A DNA stretch of 33,544 nt from positions 1 through 33,544 of the forward strand of contig JAJBVL010000111.1 in assembly GCA_020859845.1 (NCBI GenBank), read 5' to 3'. The DNA is from Bacteroidales bacterium (GTDB taxonomy: Bacteria; Bacteroidota; Bacteroidia; Bacteroidales; Muribaculaceae). The translations under genes were made by a program, and so were the position numbers. The notes under the pieces were generated by a model. It saw nothing but the letters and a program-made list of their open reading frames with translations, ran no database searches and was not told the DNA's origin. Positions within the stretch are counted from its first letter, which is position 1. Every line of letters starts with the position of its first letter. Shown piece by piece: positions 1 through 7,254 of this stretch.

Positions 1-271
1 GTGATGGGCAAGACCGGCGGGGTGTTTTTTTAAGCCATACGGCACTTGCGTTTATCACACCCACAAGGACTTTAAAAGTGTGACCCAATTTTAGAGTTTG
101 GGTTGAAAATTTCCACTGCAACTTTTGCACCTAAGCCACTGAAACACCGCCTTTTAGGCTTGCAAATACCGCTCAAAAACGCTATATTTGTGGGTAATTT
201 AGGCCGAAAAGCCTACTTTACCGCCCAATTTCGCCCGAATATCAACCCTAAAAACCCGATTTCACCACTTC

Positions 272-610
272 ATGGCAAAAAAATCACTCAAGGACTACGA
301 AGAGCAGGTTAGAGACATCCTGCTAGATGCGTCCAAATATCACAGCTCCTACGAACCTCTGATTAGGTCGCTGGCCTCCGCGCTCCTCCAGCTCGACAGC
401 GCAAACAAGACGGTGAGCAAGTTGAAGTCCACCACCATCACCAAGAAGACCCGGTACGGTGAGGAACTTGTGGCTCACCCAGTATTCGCCCTTATCAACG
501 ACACGACGAAGACAATAGACAAGTTGTGCCGGACATTGGGCATAACAAGTCTGTGGGGTCAGACCGTCGGCCACGAGGAGTATAACAAGGGCATGAGAAA
601 GAAGAAGTGA
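272..610 (+). CDS. P27-type phage terminase small subunit (orphan)
   Basis: The protein of 112 aa resembles the P27 (Terminase_4) family of phage terminase small subunits, which recognise phage DNA for packaging. What shows this is the order of elements: an N-terminal helix, a helical SLASALLQLDSANKTV stretch, then the family-like 'GEELVAHPVFALINDTTKTI' segment, and a short C-terminal 'LCRTLGITSLWG' followed by a basic tail. Length fits the family. The start ATG follows an AT-rich leader, and a TATATTTG box (183-190) lies upstream with no good -33 partner. In a live phage the large terminase gene would follow; here nothing like it is present before the tRNA gene at 1025, so this is probably a remnant. 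The family assignment is from memory of its pattern, without a profile search. Confidence 0.6.
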   Translation: MAKKSLKDYEEQVRDILLDASKYHSSYEPLIRSLASALLQLDSANKTVSKLKSTTITKKTRYGEELVAHPVFALINDTTKTIDKLCRTLGITSLWGQTVGHEEYNKGMRKKK

Positions 611-853
611 GCGATACCCGAATTTGCCACTTTAAACGCCCTACAATCGCCTTTCGCCCTTTCGGTGGATAGTTGACCGCCCCGAGTGGAGAAAGGCCAG
701 CAGAAGCGATTTAAAGCAGTTCTTCAAAGTTGAGTGGCCTAACTGCGGCTCCTCAACGTATTGCCCACGTCCACAGCACCAGATGGCCAGCCACTCCCGG
801 CGCTCCGACGATGGCCGGGGGGAGCTGCCAGCCTCAACGCCTCCCGGAGGAAG

Positions 854-886
854 TTTTGCCCGGACGAGAAAGTTTGACTATCTTTG
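854..886 (+). promoter_or_regulatory. Bacteroidota-type promoter
   Basis: A TTTTG (854-858) is followed after 20 nt by TATCTTTG (879-886), matching the Bacteroidota sigma consensus in both sequence and spacing. No convincing ORF follows. About 100 nt downstream there is a terminator-like hairpin (986-1018), so the product would be a short RNA of roughly 130 nt. Confidence 0.5.
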
Positions 887-958
887 CCACGTCTAAAACA
901 TTCGACTTATCCTTTGGCATAGTTACAACATACTGATGAGGACGCGGTGAACGCGAAA

Positions 959-982
959 GTGTCAGTAAAAGTGTCAGTAAAA
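959..982 (+). repeat. 12-bp perfect tandem duplication
   Basis: GTGTCAGTAAAA occurs twice back to back. Its place about 45-65 nt from the 3' end of a tRNA gene would suit integrase arm-type sites, but that is inference only. Confidence 0.6.
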
Positions 983-985
983 ATT

Positions 986-1018
986 AAGCCGCAACTGATA
1001 ATCAATCAGTTACGGCTT
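986..1018. terminator. Terminator-like hairpin before tRNA-Ser
   Basis: AAGCCGCAACTGAT (986-999) pairs with ATCAGTTACGGCTT (1005-1018), giving 14 positions with one C-A mismatch and a 5-nt loop. The 3' side ends in CTTTCTTC, a weak T-rich tail. On the minus strand the arm is followed by TAATTTTTAC, which is a better T-run, so it may mainly terminate tRNA-Ser transcription and act in both directions. Confidence 0.6.
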
Positions 1019-1024
1019 TCTTCG

Positions 1025-1112
1025 CGGAGAGACCGGGATTCGAACCCGGGAAGGGCTTTTGGCCCTTACACGCTTTCCAGGCGTGCCTCTTCAGCCACTC
1101 GAGCATCTCTCC
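1025..1112 (-). tRNA. tRNA-Ser (anticodon GGA)
   Basis: This is an 88-nt type II (long variable arm) tRNA. The acceptor stem GGAGAGA pairs with TCTCTCC, with discriminator G. The anticodon stem CACGC/GCGTG encloses loop CTGGAAA with anticodon GGA. The variable arm has the pairing AAGGGC/GCCCTT, and the T arm is CCGGG-TTCGAAT-CCCGG. CCA is not encoded: the bases after the discriminator are CGA. It reads serine codons UCC and UCU. A strong promoter lies upstream on the same strand (1189-1220), and a terminator hairpin follows the 3' end. The 3' end abuts gene-poor DNA with a phage-like gene, suggesting use as an integration site. Confidence 0.97.
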
Positions 1113-1188
1113 TTGAATAAATATGTCTCGGCCGCGTGGAGCGGCGCTGCTTCTGAGGCAAATGGGTCAATTTTCCCCAAAAGCGCTG

Positions 1189-1220
1189 CAAAGTTAAGGA
1201 GATTTTCTCAAATATGCAAA
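1189..1220 (-). promoter_or_regulatory. Promoter of tRNA-Ser
   Basis: On the minus strand TTTG (1217-1220) is followed after 20 nt by TAACTTTG (1189-1196). This is an exact Bacteroidota promoter with the start predicted near 1183, about 70 nt before the mature tRNA 5' end, so 5' leader removal by RNase P is expected. Confidence 0.75.
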
Positions 1221-1303
1221 TATTTCGCGGTCGGACTTCGCGGTAATGGCAAACTTTTACTACATTTGCATTTTCAAATAAAAATTATCACATATCTTGC
1301 TAT

Positions 1304-2972
1304 ATGAATCACAAATTGTACTTAAGCGCAGCCTTAGTGCTTACATCCTCATCAATGTGGGGCACCGAGCCTATCACGCTCCCCAACATCTCGATAACTC
1401 AACTCTCGGCCAACGGCGAGTGGGCCCTCAGCGACAATGGCGCCGGAGGGATAAACGTAATCGAAGTGGCCTCGCAGACTTCGACCTCGGCACGCGCCAC
1501 CAACGCCACGGCTACCTCCATCAGCAACGATGGGTCGCTGGTGGGCACGGTTGACGGCGTGGCCTCCGTATGGACGGCCGACGAGGGATGGACGGCCCTA
1601 CCCTTGGCCGACGACATGACGGGAACAGTGGTGCCCACAGCTATCTCAGCCGACGGCAAGGTGATTTGTGGGTACGCATCAGCGCAGGCTTTGGACGACT
1701 ATAATAATGGTCTGCTGTACGCTCCGGTGGTGTGGTATAGCACCGACGGGGTCTTCTCGACACCTCAATGGCTCCCCTACCCAGCAACCGACTACACAGG
1801 ACGCACCCCCAAGCGCGTCACGGCCCTTACGCTCAACGCCGATGGCTCGTTGATTGCTGGCCAAGTGACACCTCTTCTATGGCGACGCTTACAACGACCC
1901 TATCATCTTCACCACGGCGAGCGGCGAGACATCATGGGAATATGTGCTCCCCGAAAGCCTTATCGACGAGAGCGTGACGCTCCCTGAATGGCCTGGCGAC
2001 TGGGTAGCCCCCCAGGCAGCCGACTTTATAGTGGAGAATCTCGACCAATACCTCGCCGACTTGGCAGCAAGCTCGATAGGCTGGGTCAACCCCGACGACT
2101 ATCTCACCGACGAGGAGAAAGCAGCCTATGCTGCAGCCCAAGAAGAGGCTAATACTGCTTACAAGAAATGGATAAGCAAATACAACTCTTACATGAACAC
2201 AATACAAGAGGCTCTGGAGACCAACTATCAATTCCAGCAGGGAATCCTTCGCCTCTCCGATAATGGGCGCTACTTGATGGCCAACACTAAGGTCTACGAT
2301 TTTGAGAAGGAAATCGACTACACCATCCCAACGCTTATCGACGTGGACACACGCGCCACCAAGAGATATAACGACAGCCGCAAACTCACCCCGACCTACG
2401 TCGCCAATGATGGCACAATGCTGGCCTCGCGCACCACGGTGATGGGCTACGTAAAGGGCTTCATAGCCCCAATCTCGGGCGACAGTTTCGTGGAAATCTA
2501 CGACTTTGTGGCTGAGCAGGATGAGACTCTTGCCGCTTGGATGAAGACCAACATGACTCATCTGGTGAGCGACATGGAGTATGACTCCGAGAATGAGCGC
2601 TGGGTAAATATCGGTAGCGAACTGCTGGTAGGGTATCCCACAGCCGACGCTGAACTCTCGCTGCTGGCATCGTGGCTCTACAACACCTGGAGCGAAGAGA
2701 CTATCACCTACTCTTATATCCTCGACTTCTCATCGCTTACCGCCATCCACACCGTAGCGATCGACTCCAATATCGCTATCAAGGCCTCAAAGGGACAACT
2801 GACCATCAAGGGCGATGCCGCCCTGGTAAATGTGGTGGACCTGCAAGGCCGTCAAGCTTGGAGCCGCAAAGCCATCCACGGAGAGGCTTCTGCCACCCTG
2901 CCCTCGGGTCTATACATTGTGACAGTGACCGATAGCGAAGGCCACACCTCATCGCGCAAGATTAGCCTCTAA
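1304..2972 (+). pseudogene. T9SS-sorted beta-propeller-like secreted protein, frameshifted
   Basis: Two reading frames together make a protein of about 555 aa that parallels the intact 569-aa neighbour at 3042. The first frame (1304-1987) has a signal peptide (MNHKLYLSAALVL...) and blades with the pattern S-x-DG-x-x-x-G, such as ISNDGSLVGTV and ISADGKVICGYA. After GQVT near 1870 the frame is lost. The expected continuation LFYGDAYNDPIIF, matching MFYHPIMW in the paralogue, lies in the other frame, which runs to 2972. Skipping one base at about 1870-1872 (GTG ACA C CTC) restores the alignment. The C terminus (VVDLQGRQAWSR ... LPSGLYIVTVTDSEG ... SSRKISL) is a type IX secretion sorting domain. 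A TACATTTG box (1261-1268) lies upstream. The cause is either a real one-base insertion or a sequence error; the site is not a homopolymer. Function beyond secretion and surface or extracellular location is unknown. Confidence 0.8.
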
Positions 2973-3041
2973 GAGGCAGATCTCATTATCTAACCCTAAT
3001 GTAACTACACATTACTATAACTATCACAGAAAAACTTCCCA

Positions 3042-4751
3042 ATGAATATCAAGACATTTGCTGCTGCCATAGGAGTCACCCTGGCTGGCATAGCACAAGC
3101 AGGTGAGCCACTCGTATTGGATGGCACCGCCGTTGACCATCTCTCGCCCAACGGACGCTGGGCCATCAGCGAAGAAGCTGGTTGTATCATAATTTTTGAC
3201 CTTTGGATGGACGAAGAATATGCCTGGGACGGCGATGGGACTAACACCGACTACTCGGTGGGCATCGGCAACCCAGTGAGCAACGATGGCATCGTGGTGG
3301 GCAATAGCAGTCTCTACGGGGGCGCTATGTATTGGGATCCCGCCGACGACGACTGGCATACTCTCCCTGTCAATCTGGACACATCCTATGGCAACTACCC
3401 ACGCGCTATCACGGCCGACGGCCGCCGTATATGCGGCTCGGCCGGTATGGAGGCCTTCTCTATCGACTCCGAAGGCATCATGCAAGTGCCCATCATCTGG
3501 GACCGTCAAGAGGATGGCACGTATGCCGAGGCCGTATTCTTGCCCCACCCTGACAAGGACTTTACGGGCCGCACACCTCAGTATGTGCTGGCCACCTGCA
3601 TCAGCGACGACGGCAAGACCATCGTGGGGCAGATCGTTGACTGGAGCGGTATGTTCTACCATCCTATCATGTGGCGCGAGAGCGACAATGGCGAATGGAG
3701 CTATGAGATCGTGCATCCCGAGTTGCTGGCGCCAATCGACTATGAGTTCCCGGAGTTTCCTGGCGAAGGCCCTGCTCAGCCATCATGGGAGACCTACATG
3801 ACCGAAGAAGAACTTGAAGCCTACACCGCCGCGATGGAGGAATACTACGCGACAGGCGACTATAGCCTCTACCCCAACTATCGCGACTATATGACCGATG
3901 AGGAATATGAAGAGTATCTGCTGGCTTACGAGGCTTATATGAACCAATACATTATCTGGTCGGCTGCCTATACCGAGTTTGCCGATGCCATTTCCGACGC
4001 CACGGCCAATGCTGCTCGATTCCAATTTAACAGCATAGCCCTTTCGCCCAACGGCCGCTACATGGCGCTGACCGATGTGTATAGCGATTACTTCAACAAT
4101 ATCTTCTTGGCTTCGCCTTATCTCTTTGACCTCCAAGAGGGCACCTACAAGATCTACAACCACAAGGATCAGGTGACAGCCACCTATGTCAACGACGATG
4201 CAACGATGCTGGCTGTGAGCGGCCTACAGACGTATCTGCTGCAAGCTTATATCGCGCCCAAGGGCCACGACTTCGAGCTCCTCTACGACTATGTGGAGGC
4301 ACGCGACACCGAGCTTGCCGAATGGATGGACGACTACTTGACGCATAGCTATACCGACTACATGACAGGCGAAGTGGTGACAGGCACCTACGCGGGCCAG
4401 CCCACCGGCGACGCCGAGCTTAATACCCTTGCCACCTACGTCTACAACTTCTGGGGCGGCGAATATGCCTTCAGCTCTTTTATCTACGACTTTAGCGACC
4501 TTGCCTCCATCAAGACCGTGGGCACAGCCACGGACGAGCTTGTAGTGAAACTTAACGCCGATGGCTCTATCACAGCCACCCAGCCCTTGAAGAGCCTCGC
4601 CATCTACGACCTCAACGGACGCTTAACGTGGAGCGGCGAATGGGCACAAGGAGCCACCACCGCTCTTCCTGGCCTCACAAAAGGCACATACGTGGTGAAG
4701 GCTCGAGGCCTCAACGGCTCGGAGGCTACAGTCAAGGCCTTCTGCCGCTAA
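3042..4751 (+). CDS. Secreted beta-propeller-like protein with T9SS sorting domain
   Basis: The 569-aa protein begins with a signal peptide (MNIKTFAAAIGVTLAGIAQA) and contains repeated blade-like units of the form S-x-(N/D)G-x-x-x-(S/G): LSPNGRWAISEE, VSNDGIVVGNS, ITADGRRICGSA, ISDDGKTIVGQ and LSPNGRYMALT. These resemble HAF/beta-propeller repeats. A Tyr- and acidic-rich segment (roughly residues 235-315) interrupts the propeller. The last 60 residues (LAIYDLNGRLTWSG ... LPGLTKGTYVVKARG) look like a type IX secretion C-terminal sorting domain, so the product should cross the outer membrane and be released or anchored. It is the intact paralogue of the frameshifted gene just upstream, with a 69-nt gap, and probably arose by tandem duplication. 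Ligand or activity cannot be told from the sequence. Codon use matches the neighbours. Confidence 0.8.
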   Translation: MNIKTFAAAIGVTLAGIAQAGEPLVLDGTAVDHLSPNGRWAISEEAGCIIIFDLWMDEEYAWDGDGTNTDYSVGIGNPVSNDGIVVGNSSLYGGAMYWDPADDDWHTLPVNLDTSYGNYPRAITADGRRICGSAGMEAFSIDSEGIMQVPIIWDRQEDGTYAEAVFLPHPDKDFTGRTPQYVLATCISDDGKTIVGQIVDWSGMFYHPIMWRESDNGEWSYEIVHPELLAPIDYEFPEFPGEGPAQPSWETYMTEEELEAYTAAMEEYYATGDYSLYPNYRDYMTDEEYEEYLLAYEAYMNQYIIWSAAYTEFADAISDATANAARFQFNSIALSPNGRYMALTDVYSDYFNNIFLASPYLFDLQEGTYKIYNHKDQVTATYVNDDATMLAVSGLQTYLLQAYIAPKGHDFELLYDYVEARDTELAEWMDDYLTHSYTDYMTGEVVTGTYAGQPTGDAELNTLATYVYNFWGGEYAFSSFIYDFSDLASIKTVGTATDELVVKLNADGSITATQPLKSLAIYDLNGRLTWSGEWAQGATTALPGLTKGTYVVKARGLNGSEATVKAFCR

Positions 4752-4769
4752 GCCAACCACGCGCCACAG

Positions 4770-5249
4770 CTAATCGTGATGATAAGGCTCTCCGCGGATT
4801 ATGGTCATGGCTCGGTAGAGCTGCTCTACGAAGAAGAGGCGCACCATCTCGTGGCTAAACGTCATCCTTGAGAGCGACAACAAGCCTTGCGCCTTACGAT
4901 ACACCGCTTCGGAGAAGCCATAAGGGCCACCAATGGCATAGACTAAGCGCCGGCAGCTGCCTTGCGCCGAGATTTTCTCCAAGCGCGCTGCCAACTGGCG
5001 CGAGGTAAGCTCCTCGCCCTTCTCGTCGAGCAACACCAAGCGGTCGCCAGCCGTCAGTTGCGACAATATCGCCTCGCCCTCGAGCTCCTTCTGCCGCTCG
5101 GGGGCGAGAGACGTTTTGGAGGGCTTCACATCGGCTATCACCTTCATCTCCACTGGTAGATAATGGCTCAAGCGGTCGAGATAGAGGTCAATGCCCCGGC
5201 GTAGATAGTCGGTGCTCGTGCGCCCCACTACTAATATCAGAATCTTCAT
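4770..5249 (-). CDS. rlmH: 23S rRNA (pseudouridine-1915-N3)-methyltransferase RlmH
   Basis: RlmH is a SPOUT-class enzyme that uses S-adenosylmethionine to methylate N3 of pseudouridine 1915 in helix 69 of 23S rRNA on assembled ribosomes. The 159-aa length is typical. The diagnostic C-terminal knot is plain: IGGPYGFS (about residues 106-113), followed by LLSLSRMTFSHEMVRLFFVEQLYRA and the terminal GEPYHHD. The N terminus MKILILVVGRT also fits. It converges with the T9SS protein gene (18-nt gap) and diverges from the LD-carboxypeptidase gene. A TATTTTTG box on the minus strand (5273-5280) may be its -7 element. Confidence 0.96.
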   Translation of the reverse strand: MKILILVVGRTSTDYLRRGIDLYLDRLSHYLPVEMKVIADVKPSKTSLAPERQKELEGEAILSQLTAGDRLVLLDEKGEELTSRQLAARLEKISAQGSCRRLVYAIGGPYGFSEAVYRKAQGLLSLSRMTFSHEMVRLFFVEQLYRAMTIIRGEPYHHD

Positions 5250-5301
5250 AACGTCATAACAATCAATTCACGCAAAAATAAGAAAAAATCCCCCACTGAC
5301 C

Positions 5302-6261
5302 ATGATATATCCCGACATATTGAAGGAAGGCGACAAGGTGGCTATCGTAGCTCCAGCCTCGGCCGTAGAGCCGCAATACATCTACGGAGCAGCGGAGTGG
5401 CTTCGCCAGCAAGGATTGACACCCGTGATAGCTCCACATGCCCTGGGACGCTCAGGCTCGTATTCGGCGCCGCTTGAAGAGCGCCTCGCCGACTGGCTTA
5501 GCGCATTGGCCGACACGGACATAAAAGCCATCCTCTGCGGACGCGGAGGATATGGCTGCATAGAGGTGGCTGCCCACACTCCTCGTGGCCTCGTGAAGGA
5601 GAATCCCAAATGGGTGATAGGCTACTCCGACGTCTCCGCTCTCCACGCCTTGATGTGGAGCGCTGGGATTGCCTCTATTCATTCGCCTATGGCCAAGCAT
5701 CTGGCGCAGGAGGCTCCCGACCATTATGCCTCGAGGGCCTTGGCACAGCTTCTCAAAGGCGACATGCATGTCACTTACGCCCTACCTACCCATCCCTTAA
5801 GTCATCGAGGGCAGGCGCAGGGAAGATTGCTGGGGGGAAATCTCACCGTGCTGAGCAATCTCGCTGCCACAGAGCTCGACATGCTCGCTGCGCCCCTTAG
5901 GGGTGAACCTGTGATTCTCTTCTTGGAGGACATCCATGAAGCCATCTATGCTGTGGAGCGCATGTTGATGAGGCTATGGCTATCGGGAGTGTTGAGCCGC
6001 GTCAAAGGCCTCATCTTTGGCCACTTCACCGACTATCGTCGCGATGCCAACTACTCAGATATGGAGCAGATGATAGAGGCCCTCCTAAGACGCATCAACA
6101 TGCCTCGGATACCTGTAGCCTATCGGTGGAACGTAGGCCATGTGGCTGACAATTTGCCACTAATCGAGGGGGCTTGGGCCTCCCTTATAGTAGCTGAGAT
6201 GACAGAACTGACTTTTTATTTGGGGGATGGAGAGAAATTTGGTAATTTTGCAGCTGAATAA
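5302..6261 (+). CDS. LD-carboxypeptidase (peptidase family S66)
   Basis: Family S66 enzymes cut the terminal D-Ala from cytoplasmic L,D-linked murein tetrapeptides during cell-wall recycling. The 319-aa protein shows the family order: N-terminal LKEGDKVAIVAPAS, the CGRGGYG loop (79-85), the nucleophile in IGYSDVSALH (Ser109), GRLLGGNLTVL, the glutamate of ILFLEDI (Glu209) and the histidine of WNVGHVADNLPL (His280). This is the expected Ser-Glu-His triad. No signal peptide is seen, which fits a cytoplasmic role. The 3' end contains the promoter of nadC. The likely symbol is ldcA, but related S66 members such as microcin-C immunity proteins share the fold, so the symbol is left blank. Confidence 0.9.
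   Translation: MIYPDILKEGDKVAIVAPASAVEPQYIYGAAEWLRQQGLTPVIAPHALGRSGSYSAPLEERLADWLSALADTDIKAILCGRGGYGCIEVAAHTPRGLVKENPKWVIGYSDVSALHALMWSAGIASIHSPMAKHLAQEAPDHYASRALAQLLKGDMHVTYALPTHPLSHRGQAQGRLLGGNLTVLSNLAATELDMLAAPLRGEPVILFLEDIHEAIYAVERMLMRLWLSGVLSRVKGLIFGHFTDYRRDANYSDMEQMIEALLRRINMPRIPVAYRWNVGHVADNLPLIEGAWASLIVAEMTELTFYLGDGEKFGNFAAE
6219..6250 (+). promoter_or_regulatory. nadC promoter inside the 3' end of the S66 peptidase gene
   Basis: TTTG (6219-6222), 20 nt, TAATTTTG (6243-6250) is an exact match to the Bacteroidota consensus. It lies within the last codons of the upstream gene. The predicted transcript start (about 6255) falls after the first in-frame ATG of nadC at 6227, which argues that the real start is the ATG at 6284. 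Confidence 0.7.
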
Positions 6262-6283
6262 CAAAAAAATTACCACTACCGAC

Positions 6284-7135
6284 ATGAAGACAAAAGATCA
6301 ACTCATAGACGACCTGCTGACACTCGCCTTTGCAGAGGATGTGGGCGACGGCGACCACACCACCCTCTCCACCATACCTGCCGACGAGATGGGATGTCAA
6401 CAACTTATTATCAAGGAAGAAGGCATTCTGGCTGGCGTGGAGATAGCGCGAAAAGTGTTCAAGAAGTTTGACCCAGAGCTGGAGATGAAGGTCTTCATCG
6501 AGGATGGTGCCCACGTGAAGCCTGGCGACGTGGCCTTTGAGGTGACGGGAAAGGTGCGCTCCCTGCTCCAGACAGAGCGCATTATGCTCAATATCATGCA
6601 ACGCATGAGCGGCATAGCCACCACCACCGCTCGCTACCAAGAGCGACTAAAAGGGCTGAAGACGAAGGTGCTCGACACCCGCAAGACAACCCCTGGCCTC
6701 CGCATGCTGGAGAAAGAAGCAGTGAAGATAGGCGGGGGCGAAAACCACCGCATAGGCCTCTTCGACATGATACTCATCAAGGACAACCACGTAGACTTTG
6801 CCGGAGGCATACCTCAAGCCGTCAAGGCCGCCAAGGACTATTGCAAAGCCACAGGGCGCAACCTGAAGATAGAGCTCGAGGTGCGCAACACCGACGAAAT
6901 CCTTCAGGCTCTCGAAGCGGGAGTGGACCGCATCATGCTCGACAACTTCACCCCCGAGCGCACCCGCGAGGCCGTGAAGCTCATCAATGGCCGCACTGAG
7001 ATAGAATCCTCAGGGGGTATCACCCTCGACACCCTCCGCGACTATGGCGAATGTGGCGTTGACTACATCTCCGTTGGCGCCCTCACCCACTCCGTGAAGG
7101 GCCTCGACATGAGCTTCAAAGCCAAACGCTCCTGA
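6284..7135 (+). CDS. nadC: Nicotinate-nucleotide pyrophosphorylase (carboxylating)
   Basis: NadC (quinolinate phosphoribosyltransferase) converts quinolinate and PRPP to nicotinate mononucleotide, CO2 and PPi in de novo NAD synthesis. The 283-aa product has the family signatures: EDVGDGDHTT near the N terminus, the Q-T-E-R-I-M-L-N stretch of the dimer interface, TRKTTPGLRMLEKEAVKIGG with the substrate-binding Arg/Lys/His cluster, NHRIGLFDMILIKDNH, LDNF, and ESSGGI. I chose ATG 6284 (MKTKDQLI) over 6227: the longer form adds 19 residues unlike the family, and a strong promoter sits between the two ATGs. The 6227 form would overlap the peptidase gene by 35 nt. No nadA or nadB is in the window. 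Confidence 0.95.
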   Translation: MKTKDQLIDDLLTLAFAEDVGDGDHTTLSTIPADEMGCQQLIIKEEGILAGVEIARKVFKKFDPELEMKVFIEDGAHVKPGDVAFEVTGKVRSLLQTERIMLNIMQRMSGIATTTARYQERLKGLKTKVLDTRKTTPGLRMLEKEAVKIGGGENHRIGLFDMILIKDNHVDFAGGIPQAVKAAKDYCKATGRNLKIELEVRNTDEILQALEAGVDRIMLDNFTPERTREAVKLINGRTEIESSGGITLDTLRDYGECGVDYISVGALTHSVKGLDMSFKAKRS

Positions 7136-7158
7136 CCATCCTGCCACAAGCCCCCACC

Positions 7159-7221
7159 ATGGGCGCCGAAAGCCTGCCACTGTGCTCCGCTGCTTTGCAG
7201 CGGAGACCCTATATCCGATAA
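7159..7221 (+). other. Possible 20-codon leader ORF before tryptophanase
   Basis: An ATG at 7159 opens a 20-residue frame (MGAESLPLCSAALQRRPYIR) that stops 33 nt before tnaA. A perfect 9-bp hairpin overlaps its 3' half. Leader peptides control tna operons in Proteobacteria, but this one has no Trp codon, so a TnaC-like role is not supported by its sequence. It may be chance. Confidence 0.2.
7185..7205. terminator. Perfect 9-bp hairpin between nadC and tnaA
   Basis: CTCCGCTGC (7185-7193), loop TTT, GCAGCGGAG (7197-7205). There is no T-run after it, so it is not a classical intrinsic terminator. It could end nadC transcripts, stabilise their 3' ends, or act in the tnaA leader. Confidence 0.45.
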
Positions 7222-7254
7222 CCCACCAACCTAAAATCAACCAAAACTAAACAC

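Larger units (their letters stand above)
611..1024. other. Gene-poor stretch between terminase remnant and tRNA-Ser
   Basis: No convincing coding sequence is visible in these 414 bases. The stretch holds a promoter (854-886), a short hairpin CGCG-GTGAA-CGCG (943-955), a perfect 12-bp tandem duplication of GTGTCAGTAAAA (959-970 and 971-982) and a terminator-like hairpin (986-1018). It ends at the 3' end of the tRNA-Ser gene, the usual integration point for tyrosine-recombinase elements, so it is probably the edge of an integrated element (inference). Confidence 0.4.

Noticed and set aside
1-33. Possible C-terminal end of a gene entering from the left (VMGKTGGVFF then stop)
   Set aside because: Only ten codons are visible and no family can be recognised; the open frame could be chance.
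103-312. 69-aa frame upstream of and overlapping the terminase gene
   Set aside because: No family resemblance, overlaps the better-supported start at 272 and has low-quality composition.
730-936. 68-aa frame beginning at a TTG codon in the gene-poor stretch
   Set aside because: Rare start, no recognisable motif, and a strong promoter lies inside it.
935-965. Hammerhead ribozyme-like core (CTGATGA ... GAAA) in the gene-poor stretch
   Set aside because: Stem II does not form in the required register: the stable pairing CGCG/CGCG is shifted inward, and I found no matching stems I or III with a cleavage triplet.
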